DNA of 64,000 nt, taken from Neobacillus piezotolerans (GTDB taxonomy: Bacteria > Bacillota > Bacilli > Bacillales > Cytobacillaceae). The position numbers were made by a program, and so were the translations under genes. The stretch covers positions 1 to 64,000 of the forward strand of contig NZ_QNQT01000001.1 in NCBI RefSeq assembly GCF_003362805.1, written 5' to 3'. This document shows positions 53,105 to 60,004 of the stretch, in pieces. The notes beneath the pieces were generated by a model. The model was given only the letters and a program-made list of their open reading frames with translations. It was not told where the DNA came from and made no database searches. Every line of letters begins with the position of its first letter. Position 1 is the first letter of the stretch.

Positions 53105-53673
53105 ATGCTGAAGACGAACATGGAGAAATTGTTGAAGAAAAATGAATCCTTATTTGCCGAAGAGATAAAATACGCGGAAAAACTAGGCTTGATTGAAGAA
53201 GGGGCACTAAGCGGGAGAGACCCGGCGGAACGCTTTGAGGATGCTTATATTGAACTGACTGACAAGGAAACGGAACAAATGGTTTCAAAAGGCGGAGCGG
53301 AAGTATTGCGGCAGCCAGTTTCTTATTTTAAAAAGAACATGAATCAGTTCTTGTACGTCGAATCGAAATGGTTCGAGCTGGTCGACGCAGACGCGGTCGT
53401 CCTTGAGGTGGACGATGTTTTCCGAAACTATCAGGCGTTGCTCGGATTAAAGCTGCAGAAGAAATTTGGGGAAGCCTTGAACCAGCTTTTACAGGAGAAA
53501 TTCGAATTCCCGAAAAAGGACTACAGCCTCGTATTTGACGGGGGGAGGGAATCTGGAATTTCAATTTGTCGATTGAGGCATTGAAGGACTTCAACGAGGA
53601 ACGTACAGTTGGAGAAACGTTAAACCTTGTGTATGGATTTCTATTTGCCCTGGCACAAGAAGTGGAACTGTAA
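53105..53673 (+). pseudogene. Hypothetical gene with a frameshift in a G-run
   Basis: The ATG at 53105 (AAAGGAG upstream) reads MLKTNMEKLLKKNESLFAEE and continues to YSLVFDGG at about 53543. There the frame runs into an unlikely tail and stops at 53584. Another frame carries on smoothly as GIWNFNLSIEALKDFNEERT, with VGETLNLVYGFLFALAQEVE, to a TAA at 53671. One extra G in the six-G run at 53540-53545 would join the frames into about 189 residues. Function unknown; a sequence error is quite possible. Confidence 0.65.
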
Positions 53674-53736
53674 CCTTTGGATTAAGCAATGTATCTCTCA
53701 TTCGGAGAGTGCATTGTTTTTTATGTGAAAAATAGG

Positions 53737-53825
53737 TTGACATGTTAAAGGTATAGTATTATTATCAAAAGTGATAATAATATTAAATGACTTATTTTTT
53801 GCACTAATATTATCAATTTTGATAA
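53737..53825 (+). promoter_or_regulatory. Promoter with two TTATCA-N4-TGATAA operators
   Basis: TTGACA at 53737 and TATTAT at 53760 (17-base spacer) form a promoter. Operator 1 (53762-53777, TTATCAAAAGTGATAA) overlaps the -10; operator 2 (53810-53825, TTATCAATTTTGATAA) lies 48 bases downstream. Both have identical half-sites. They are probably bound by the regulator encoded immediately downstream. Confidence 0.7.
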
Positions 53826-53851
53826 TGAACATCAGAGGAGTGTTATTCAGA

Positions 53852-54370
53852 ATGGATTTTGATCGTACTAAACTTATTCTTCACCCAGTCCGGATGAAGA
53901 TTCTCCAGTCACTGGTGAACGGTCGGCATCGAACAGCGTTTGAACTCCTGGACCATATCAAGGATGTACCTCAGGCAACATTGTACCGCCATTTGAACAA
54001 ACTGCTGGAAGCAGGATTCATTGAAGTTGTCCAGGAGAACCAGGTCAGGGGAACAGTTGAAAAAGTATATGCCCTAAAACAAACAGCCCGGATACATGTA
54101 GACAGGATAAGCAAAGAGCAGCATTTAGAGTTATTTTTCACCTTTTTGGCGCAATTAATGGGTACGTATGAGCAATATCTATCGACTGATTTCGATTTGC
54201 AAAGGGACGGCGTTACTTACCGCGTGGCCAGAATGCATCTGACCGATGAAGAATTCCTGGAACTTGCCCAAAATATCGGCCGCTTGATTAGTGAGGCGAT
54301 GAAGAATGAGCCATCTTCTGAACGGACGCCGCGAAATCTTGCGACGATTGTCATTCCGGAAAAAAATTAA
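53852..54370 (+). CDS. ArsR-type winged-helix regulator (YdfF-like)
   Basis: A 172-residue regulator. The winged helix spans about residues 5-75: LILHPVRMKILQSLVNGRHR, then PQATLYRHLNKLLEAGFIEV. The C-terminal half is helical and probably dimerises or binds a ligand (EQHLELFFTFLAQLMGTYEQ). I chose the ATG at 53852; an in-frame start further upstream would run through operator 2. It is 27 bases before an alpha/beta hydrolase gene, and likely represses both genes through the two palindromes. Confidence 0.8.
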   Translation: MDFDRTKLILHPVRMKILQSLVNGRHRTAFELLDHIKDVPQATLYRHLNKLLEAGFIEVVQENQVRGTVEKVYALKQTARIHVDRISKEQHLELFFTFLAQLMGTYEQYLSTDFDLQRDGVTYRVARMHLTDEEFLELAQNIGRLISEAMKNEPSSERTPRNLATIVIPEKN

Positions 54371-54397
54371 TGTAGAAAGTTAATGGAGGGGATTGGG

Positions 54398-55363
54398 ATG
54401 GAAAAAGAAGTTGTATTTGGAGAGAAAAATCGGATTTATGGAACATTGTCATTGCCGGCGGGTGAAGGGGTGTACCCTGCCATTCTGCTAATTGCGGGGT
54501 CAGGGCCGCTGGACCGCGATGGAAATGTAGGGAATGGGAAGCTCACGACCAACCTTTATAAGGAACTGGCCGAGTTCTTTACTGGACTTGGTTTTGTTAC
54601 GCTTCGCTATGATAAGCCGGGAACAGGCAAGCGGGAAGGCAACTGGATGGCTGCAGGGATGTGGGATCTCGTGGGAGATGCCCGTACTGCGGTAGAATAC
54701 CTTCAAGCCAACCCGAACGTGGATAAGGAGAGAATCATCGTAGCCGGACATAGTGAAGGAACGATTCTAGCCACTGCTTTGGGTAAATCGATGCCATTGG
54801 GGGGAGTTATCTTCCTTTCAGGCGGGGTCGACAACCTTTTTGAAGCACTGAGTAAGCAGAGGGAACTTGGAAGCAATGAATTGCTTGCAAAGCCTGTTCT
54901 TGGGAAGTTCTTTAAGCTTATAAATGTTGCACAAAAAAGCGAAAATTCGGCAGCAAAGATGATGGAAAAATTCAAACAGTCCAAGGAAGACATTGTTAAA
55001 GTCCAAATTTTCTTTAAACAGCCTGCAAAATGGTACAGAGAACATGGCGCATTTAATACGCGTGAAGCCTTAAAATCGATGAGCTGTCCCGTCCTCGCCG
55101 TAATCGGTGACAAGGATCATCTGGCAGACAAAGAAGTGCTTGCAGAGCTTCCATCCCTCGTCAAAGGGAAGTCCGAATTCGCAATCATAAAGGACATGGA
55201 ACACGGCTTGCGCATTCAAACCGAGGAACTCAGTATTTTAAAATCTGGGAAGAGATTCAAAGAAATCCTAAAACGCCCTCTTCATCCAGAAGCATTGTCC
55301 AAACTCGAAGGCTGGCTGAATGAAAATTACCTGGCTAACAACCATAAAGAGCATGTGGGCTAA
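54398..55363 (+). CDS. Alpha/beta hydrolase
   Basis: A 321-residue alpha/beta hydrolase. The oxyanion-hole region is LIAGSGPLDRDGN; the nucleophile elbow is IVAGHSEGTILATA (Ser about residue 115). The acid is likely the Asp of VIGDKDHLAD and the His that of DMEHGLR. The ATG at 54398 follows GGAGGGG. The enzyme is probably an esterase or peptidase acting on small acyl compounds; it shares a transcript with the ArsR-type regulator. Confidence 0.88.
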   Translation: MEKEVVFGEKNRIYGTLSLPAGEGVYPAILLIAGSGPLDRDGNVGNGKLTTNLYKELAEFFTGLGFVTLRYDKPGTGKREGNWMAAGMWDLVGDARTAVEYLQANPNVDKERIIVAGHSEGTILATALGKSMPLGGVIFLSGGVDNLFEALSKQRELGSNELLAKPVLGKFFKLINVAQKSENSAAKMMEKFKQSKEDIVKVQIFFKQPAKWYREHGAFNTREALKSMSCPVLAVIGDKDHLADKEVLAELPSLVKGKSEFAIIKDMEHGLRIQTEELSILKSGKRFKEILKRPLHPEALSKLEGWLNENYLANNHKEHVG

Positions 55364-55408
55364 ACCAATGTTGGCATAAATAAAGGATAGTGGAGAGATT
55401 GTGCAGCA

Positions 55409-55439
55409 CTGCGGGAGATTTAATTCTCCCGCAGTTTTT
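55409..55439 (+). terminator. Terminator of the hydrolase operon
   Basis: CTGCGGGAGA pairs perfectly with TCTCCCGCAG, followed by TTTTT. Confidence 0.85.
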
Positions 55440-55515
55440 GTGTTGATGAACAAAAAACCTGGTTTTTTCAAAAAAGGCGCAATTATCTGTAAAATTAATT
55501 TGACTTAATGTATAG

Positions 55516-55561
55516 TTTAGTTTACATTAAGTATATAAAACTATACTTTAAGTAAACTAAA
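55516..55561. promoter_or_regulatory. Long inverted-repeat operator
   Basis: TTTAGTTTACATTAAGTATA (55516-55535) and TATACTTTAAGTAAACTAAA (55542-55561) are inverted copies with two mismatches and a 6-base centre. A TTGACT at 55500 would be the -35 of a promoter inside the left arm. This is a likely autoregulatory site for the XRE protein encoded two genes on. Confidence 0.6.
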
Positions 55562-55580
55562 TTAGACAAGAGGTGAATAC

Positions 55581-56027
55581 ATGACGTATCAAGAGAAGAA
55601 AAGCATCGTATCATTGATTAGCACAATCTTCATTTTTGCCGCTTATTGCCTGTACATGTACCCGCGGCATCCAAGCGGGGGACTTGGCTCGACTGAAACA
55701 TTCCAATATTGGGGTTCCTTCGTCCTTATTCTGACTTTGTTTTCAGTCTTCGCACAAATCATAATCAGCATTATTTTTACGATCCTATTTAGAATTACAA
55801 CCAGAGAAAAGGTGCCGTCATTTGAAGATGAGTTGGATAAACTAATTGGTTTGAAGGCATTCCGGAATTCATTTTTTGTGTTTGTCAGTGGATTCCTTTT
55901 CGCAATGGGTTCTCTGGTCTTTTTTCAGCCGTCAGAAATGATGTTCATCATCCTGATAGCATCAGGTTTCCTGGCCGATATCATGGGCTCGATAACTCGG
56001 CTTTATCATTACCGGAAAGGAGTGTAA
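55581..56027 (+). CDS. Membrane protein paired with an XRE regulator
   Basis: A 148-residue membrane protein with four predicted helices (about 8-24, 43-68, 92-113 and 117-135) and a conserved-looking charged loop (FEDELDKLIGLKAFRN). It lies two bases before an XRE-type gene. Such membrane protein/regulator pairs are common in Firmicutes; the membrane partner may bind or modulate the regulator. Function unknown. Confidence 0.7.
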   Translation: MTYQEKKSIVSLISTIFIFAAYCLYMYPRHPSGGLGSTETFQYWGSFVLILTLFSVFAQIIISIIFTILFRITTREKVPSFEDELDKLIGLKAFRNSFFVFVSGFLFAMGSLVFFQPSEMMFIILIASGFLADIMGSITRLYHYRKGV

Positions 56028-56029
56028 CC

Positions 56030-56254
56030 GTGGGTAAAAATCTTGTCGGCAATCATATCCGCAAATTACGATTCAACCATGATGAAATGACTCAGCAGCA
56101 ACTGGCTGACAAGGCTGGCGTAACCCGGCAGACGATCGTGGCACTCGAAAAGGGAAACTACTCCCCATCCTTGGAACTCGCTTTCCGCATCGCCCGCGCC
56201 TTTAACTTGCCGCTGGAAGAAGTATTCTTTTATGGGGAAGATCCTAATCTGTAA
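56030..56254 (+). CDS. XRE family transcriptional regulator
   Basis: A 74-residue stand-alone helix-turn-helix protein. The HTH is QQQLADKAGVTRQTIVALEK followed by GNYSPSLELAFRIARAFNLP, typical of the short YozG/Cro-like group. Starts at GTG 56030. Coupled to the preceding membrane protein gene. Confidence 0.9.
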   Translation: MGKNLVGNHIRKLRFNHDEMTQQQLADKAGVTRQTIVALEKGNYSPSLELAFRIARAFNLPLEEVFFYGEDPNL

Positions 56255-56287
56255 AACCATTTGAATAAATCGAAAGTAGGGGAGCAA

Positions 56288-56968
56288 ATGAGTTCAGACA
56301 AGAAGGCGGCAAAAATTGTTGGATTCCTGTTCATCCTGGCAGCGGTTACGGCGGTAATCGGCCTTAAATTATATGACCCTATCCTGATAGGGCCGGATTA
56401 TCTGGAGAAAGGTTCCGCGAATGGCAGCCGGGTGGTGCTGGGGGCGGTTATGGAGTTACTGCTTGTTGTTTCGGCGATTGGCACCGCAACGACGATGTTC
56501 CCGATTTTAAGGAAATATAACGAAACAATCGCGCTCTGGCATGTTTGCTTCAGGTTCCTTGAAGCGATAGTCATTACGGTTGGCGTTATCAGTGTGCTTT
56601 CCCTGTTGACCTTGAGCCGTGAATATGTAGCAGCAGGGGCTTCAGTGGATCCTGCTTCTTTTCAAGCTTCAGGTACCGTATTAAAAGCAATCCACGACTG
56701 GACGTTTATGCTCGGACCTTTGTTCATGCTTGGCATCAATACGATGATGTACAGCTATATTTTTTACAAAACAAGGCTCGTGCCAAGGTTTCTATCCACA
56801 CTTGGAATTACCGGAGCCGCTTCCGTCTTCATTTGTTCCCTATTGGTCATGTTCGGCATCATCGAACAAATATCAGTTTGGGGCGGCATCTTGGCGGTGC
56901 CCGTAGCAGCCAACGAAATGATCCTCGCAGTCTGGCTCCTAACCAAAGGATTCAACCAACCCATCTGA
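56288..56968 (+). CDS. DUF4386 domain-containing membrane protein
   Basis: A 226-residue membrane protein of the DUF4386 family with about six helices. It begins KKAAKIVGFLFILAAVTAVI, and has ETIALWHVCFRFLEAIVITV and HDWTFMLGPLFMLGINTMMY, the family's most recognisable blocks. The ATG at 56288 has GGGGAG upstream. Function unknown; probably co-transcribed with the membrane protein/XRE pair. Confidence 0.85.
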   Translation: MSSDKKAAKIVGFLFILAAVTAVIGLKLYDPILIGPDYLEKGSANGSRVVLGAVMELLLVVSAIGTATTMFPILRKYNETIALWHVCFRFLEAIVITVGVISVLSLLTLSREYVAAGASVDPASFQASGTVLKAIHDWTFMLGPLFMLGINTMMYSYIFYKTRLVPRFLSTLGITGAASVFICSLLVMFGIIEQISVWGGILAVPVAANEMILAVWLLTKGFNQPI

Positions 56969-56972
56969 AAAG

Positions 56973-57026
56973 GCGAACAGTGCCTGTCACTCCCCGAATT
57001 TTCTTGTTTCACAGAAATGTTTCACA
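56973..57026 (+). repeat. GCGAACAGTGCCTGTC repeat, copy 1
   Basis: Begins GCGAACAGTGCCTGTCACTC and includes the CCCGAATTTTCTTGTTTCAC block that is shared with the copies at 58960 and 59033. All three have the same orientation. Confidence 0.8.
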
Positions 57027-57042
57027 AAAAACCGGAACACTG

Positions 57043-57075
57043 AAAAGCCACTTTCTGCTGAGCAAGTGGCTTTTT
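57043..57075 (+). terminator. Terminator after the DUF4386 gene
   Basis: AAAAGCCACTT pairs with AAGTGGCTTTTT around an 11-base loop. Confidence 0.8.
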
Positions 57076-57134
57076 AAGCTGTTATACAAATTTTTGGAAA
57101 AGTTTTATTTACCTATTTTTCTCAAATTGTAAGT

Positions 57135-57194
57135 TTTACAAACCCTTTACTTAACCTCAACTAAATTTAACATGATCCTAAACTAAATTTAATA
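57135..57194 (+). promoter_or_regulatory. Candidate Pho boxes before the alkaline phosphatase gene
   Basis: TTTACA (57135) and TTTACT (57146) are 11 bases apart, and TTAACA (57167) and TTAATA (57189) are 22 bases apart within a direct repeat of ACTAAATTTAA. B. subtilis PhoP binds TT(A/C/T)ACA-like hexamers with 11-base periodicity, so the gene is probably phosphate-starvation induced. Confidence 0.55.
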
Positions 57195-57246
57195 TACCCC
57201 ATCTATGATAAAGGTGGCTTTACTACTCTTTTCTTAGGGGGATGAT

Positions 57247-58908
57247 TTGAAAATGAATCGAAATTTAAAAAAGAAACTAGCTGGTGTCTCAGTGGCCGCT
57301 GCGGTCGCCGTTTCTTCTTTAGGCTTTGCCGGGTACAACAATTTTACTGAAGCAAAAGACACGAAAAAGCAACCTACCAACGTCATTATGATGGTGATGG
57401 ACGGTACAAGCGCGGGAGCTACTTCTCTCGCAAGATGGTACAAAGGCGGGAACCTGGCATTGGATGAAATCCTTATTGGGGGAGTTCGAACCCATTCTGC
57501 CGAATCCGCGATTACTGATTCTGCCCCAGCTGCAACAGCGCTGGCAACAGGAAATAAGAGCAACGATAAAATTGTTGGACTTCTCCCTCAGGTTGTGAAT
57601 ACTCCTGGTGTGGATTCAGTTGACCCTAAAGATGCATTAAAACCGGTTGCGAACGTTTTAGAAGGCGCGAAACTACAGGGCAAGGCAACTGGAATCATTT
57701 CTACTTCAGAAATCCAGCATGCTACGCCTGCAGGGTTTTCTTCCCATGCGGCACATCGCAGCAATTACCAGGACATTGCCGAGCAGCAAGTTTACCAGGG
57801 AATTGATGTTGTTCTTGGTGGAGGAAAAGAATCACTCGCGCCAGGCACAACAAAAAATGCGCGTGTTGATGGAGAAAATCTTTTAAACGTATTGAATCAA
57901 AATGGATATGATTTTGTAGAGACAAGGGATCAATTATTAAATTCAAAGTCTGAAAAGATTTGGGGTTCATTTGCTCCTTCCGCACTTGCATATGACTTCG
58001 ATCGTAAGAAAGTAAACAATAGCGAACCATCCCTTGCTGAAATGACAAATAAAGCAATCAATACATTATCCAAGGATAAAGACGGCTTCTTCCTATTTGT
58101 AGAAGGAAGTAAAGTGGACTGGGCCGCTCACGCTAATGATACAATTGGCATGCTTAGCGATGTATTGGCTTTTGACGATGCGGTAAAAGAGGCTTTGGAA
58201 TTCGCGAAAAAAGATGGAAACACTATGGTTATCGCTGTGAGTGATCACGGCAACAGCGGTATCACAATGGGTAACCAGAACACCAACTCCAACTACCCTG
58301 AGATTCCAGTTTCAACTTACATTGATCCATTGAAGAAAGCATCGATGACTGTTGAAGGGGCATTGAAGCAGCTAAAAGCCGACCGCTCCAATATGAAAGA
58401 AGTAGCTGAATTATATGGTCTGGATAACCTTTCACAAGAGGAAATTGACGCTTTAAAAGCATCAAAAACCTTGCAAGCGGATATGGTGAAAATGCTGGCT
58501 AACCGTGCGAACATTGGTTTCACGACTGGTGGCCATACCGGTGAAGATGTCTTCCTTTATGCGTACGGCCCATCAAAACCGTACGGACTGATCGACAATA
58601 CCGACATCGCGAAAACAATGGCAAAATTCATGGGCTTCGACCTGAAACAAACATCCAACAAGCTCTTTGTCAATGCAAGGGAATCATTTGAAAATAAAGG
58701 CTACACTACTCGCATTGATGTAACTGATAAACATAACCCTGTATTCATTGCAGAGAAACAAACGATCAAGATTGAAATCCCTGTTAACAAAAATGTTGCC
58801 CACGTCACTCAAAACCAAAAAACGTCCACCAAGACACTTGACGGTGTAACTGTATATAACGGGAAAGACTTCTTTGTATCCCAAAGTGCATTAAATCTGT
58901 CAAAATAA
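57247..58908 (+). CDS. Secreted alkaline phosphatase
   Basis: A 553-residue exported alkaline phosphatase. The signal peptide is about 1-35 (KKKLAGVSVAAAVAVSSLGF). VIMMVMDGTSAG holds the first metal Asp, ITDSAPAATALATG the nucleophilic Ser, FLFVEGSKVDWAAHAND and VIAVSDHGNSGITMG further ligands, and FTTGGHTGEDVFLYAYG the C-terminal His. It releases phosphate from phosphomonoesters outside the cell. TTG start at 57247 behind GGGGG. Confidence 0.93.
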   Translation: MKMNRNLKKKLAGVSVAAAVAVSSLGFAGYNNFTEAKDTKKQPTNVIMMVMDGTSAGATSLARWYKGGNLALDEILIGGVRTHSAESAITDSAPAATALATGNKSNDKIVGLLPQVVNTPGVDSVDPKDALKPVANVLEGAKLQGKATGIISTSEIQHATPAGFSSHAAHRSNYQDIAEQQVYQGIDVVLGGGKESLAPGTTKNARVDGENLLNVLNQNGYDFVETRDQLLNSKSEKIWGSFAPSALAYDFDRKKVNNSEPSLAEMTNKAINTLSKDKDGFFLFVEGSKVDWAAHANDTIGMLSDVLAFDDAVKEALEFAKKDGNTMVIAVSDHGNSGITMGNQNTNSNYPEIPVSTYIDPLKKASMTVEGALKQLKADRSNMKEVAELYGLDNLSQEEIDALKASKTLQADMVKMLANRANIGFTTGGHTGEDVFLYAYGPSKPYGLIDNTDIAKTMAKFMGFDLKQTSNKLFVNARESFENKGYTTRIDVTDKHNPVFIAEKQTIKIEIPVNKNVAHVTQNQKTSTKTLDGVTVYNGKDFFVSQSALNLSK

Positions 58909-58922
58909 TAGCGTAAAAAATT

Positions 58923-58957
58923 GTGCTTCCCCAGATAACCCGGGGAAGCACTTTTTT
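58923..58957 (+). terminator. Terminator of the alkaline phosphatase gene
   Basis: GTGCTTCCCC pairs perfectly with GGGGAAGCAC, followed by TTTTTT. Confidence 0.88.
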
Positions 58958-58959
58958 AT

Positions 58960-59013
58960 GCGAACAGTGCCTGTCCCTCCCCGAATTTTCTTGTTTCACG
59001 GAGTGTTTCACAG
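58960..59013 (+). repeat. GCGAACAGTGCCTGTC repeat, copy 2
   Basis: Same block as copy 1, starting right after the phosphatase terminator and ending with GGAGTGTTTCACAG. Confidence 0.8.
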
Positions 59014-59032
59014 CGGTTTGGCGTAGGAAAAT

Positions 59033-59084
59033 GCGAACAGTGCCTGTCCCTCCCTGTTTTTTTGTTTCACGGAGTGTTTCACAG
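59033..59084 (+). repeat. GCGAACAGTGCCTGTC repeat, copy 3
   Basis: Direct repeat of copy 2 after a 19-base gap. Its downstream flank (ACCGGAACACCGAAATGCCA) resembles the flank of copy 1, so the homologous unit is longer than the core. Confidence 0.8.
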
Positions 59085-59273
59085 TTAACCGGAACACCGA
59101 AATGCCACTGCTGAAACTATCCGCTTATCCTCGAGAGGAAAGTGGATTTTTATGTTTCGCAGTGCTCGTACAACTGAATTTTCTTATCCAATGAGAACAC
59201 CACAGATCGGCATTCTCACCTTGAGTTCTCAAGTCGGTGCTGATTGAAAAAAAGTGATATTTTTTAAGTGCCT

Positions 59274-59451
59274 TTGACAATGAAAATAAAGATAAAAACG
59301 TTTACTTGGAAATAGGCTCTTACATCAGTAACAGCGGCCTAAAATAAATCATACTTTGTTGAGGAGAGTACACGAATTATCTGATGGATGGATATGCCCA
59401 AATTGATTATTAATCCTTTCAGCTCTCACGTCAGGTGTTGGCTTCACCTGA
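59274..59451 (+). promoter_or_regulatory. Leader region of the TOMM cluster
   Basis: 59085-59478 has no gene. A TTGACA at 59274 is a possible -35 without a clear -10. TAAAAACGTTTACT (59293-59306) resembles a CcpA cre site with two mismatches. TCAGGTG and CACCTGA (59431-59451) form a hairpin followed by TAAAAAATA, 30 bases before the precursor start, which could attenuate or protect the leader. Confidence 0.35.
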
Positions 59452-59478
59452 TAAAAAATATACAAAGGAGAGGGAAAA

Positions 59479-59787
59479 ATGCAGAATTTTCAAAATCCAT
59501 TGCAAAGCTTGGAAATTGCCCCATACCAAGCTGGCGAGTTAATTCCTCTGGATCCTTATAGTGAGGATGCACGGTTTGGCCGTTGCGGAGGCTTTGGCCG
59601 TTGCGGAGGCTTTGGCCGCTGTGGAGGATTTGGCCGTTGCGGAGGTTTTGGTTTTGGTCGTTGCGGAGGCTTTTTCCGTTGTGGCGGTTGCGGCGGTTGT
59701 TTTGGTTTTGGTTGCGGTGGTTGTTTCGGTTTTGGTTGCGGTGGTTGTTTCGGTTTTAGTTGTTTCGGCATTGGCTTTTGGATTTAA
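59479..59787 (+). CDS. TOMM precursor peptide, heterocycloanthracin type
   Basis: A 102-residue precursor of a thiazole/oxazole-modified microcin. Residues 1-32 form the leader (with LQSLEIAPYQAGELIPLD, the probable recognition segment). Residues 33-102 form the core: four FGRCGG repeats, FGFGRCGG, FFRCGG, then CGGCFGFG-type repeats and the end SCFGIGFWI. The core has 13 Cys (36, 42, 48, 54, 62, 68, 71, 74, 79, 82, 87, 90, 95), one Ser (94) and no Thr, so at most 13 thiazolines/thiazoles plus one oxazole. AAAGGAGAGG precedes the ATG. Heterocycloanthracin-type precursors of Bacillus have this layout; antibacterial activity is inferred. Confidence 0.92.
   Translation: MQNFQNPLQSLEIAPYQAGELIPLDPYSEDARFGRCGGFGRCGGFGRCGGFGRCGGFGFGRCGGFFRCGGCGGCFGFGCGGCFGFGCGGCFGFSCFGIGFWI
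59575..59646 (+). repeat. 18-bp tandem repeats encoding FGRCGG
   Basis: Four consecutive 18-base units start with TTTGGCCGTTGCGGAGGC and differ only at third codon positions. They can expand or contract by slippage, changing the number of modifiable Cys. Confidence 0.9.
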
Positions 59788-59812
59788 AAAAACTTGTATT
59801 TTACCAAAATGT

Positions 59813-59848
59813 GTGTCCCTGCGAGCTTATGGCAGGGACACTGCTTTT
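59813..59848 (+). terminator. Hairpin between precursor and maturation genes
   Basis: GTGTCCCTGC pairs perfectly with GCAGGGACAC, followed by TGCTTTTGT. The T-run is broken, so it is likely a partial terminator that lets the precursor transcript exceed the enzyme transcripts. Confidence 0.65.
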
Positions 59849-60004
59849 GTAAAAATAGAAAGTATACCTTCTCTTCGAGAATTGTCCAACTCCACAAGAG
59901 TAAGCTTCGAAGGCGCTTTCGCTTTTCATAAATCATATGGGACAAATAAAACTACATAGAATAATAGTGCAGAGTTGTATTGATTAGAATTAAGGAGGAG
60001 CGGA

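Noticed and set aside
59556-59771. Minus-strand open frame over the TOMM precursor encoding proline/lysine repeats
   Set aside because: A by-product of the Gly/Cys/Arg codon repeats on the plus strand; no start signal.
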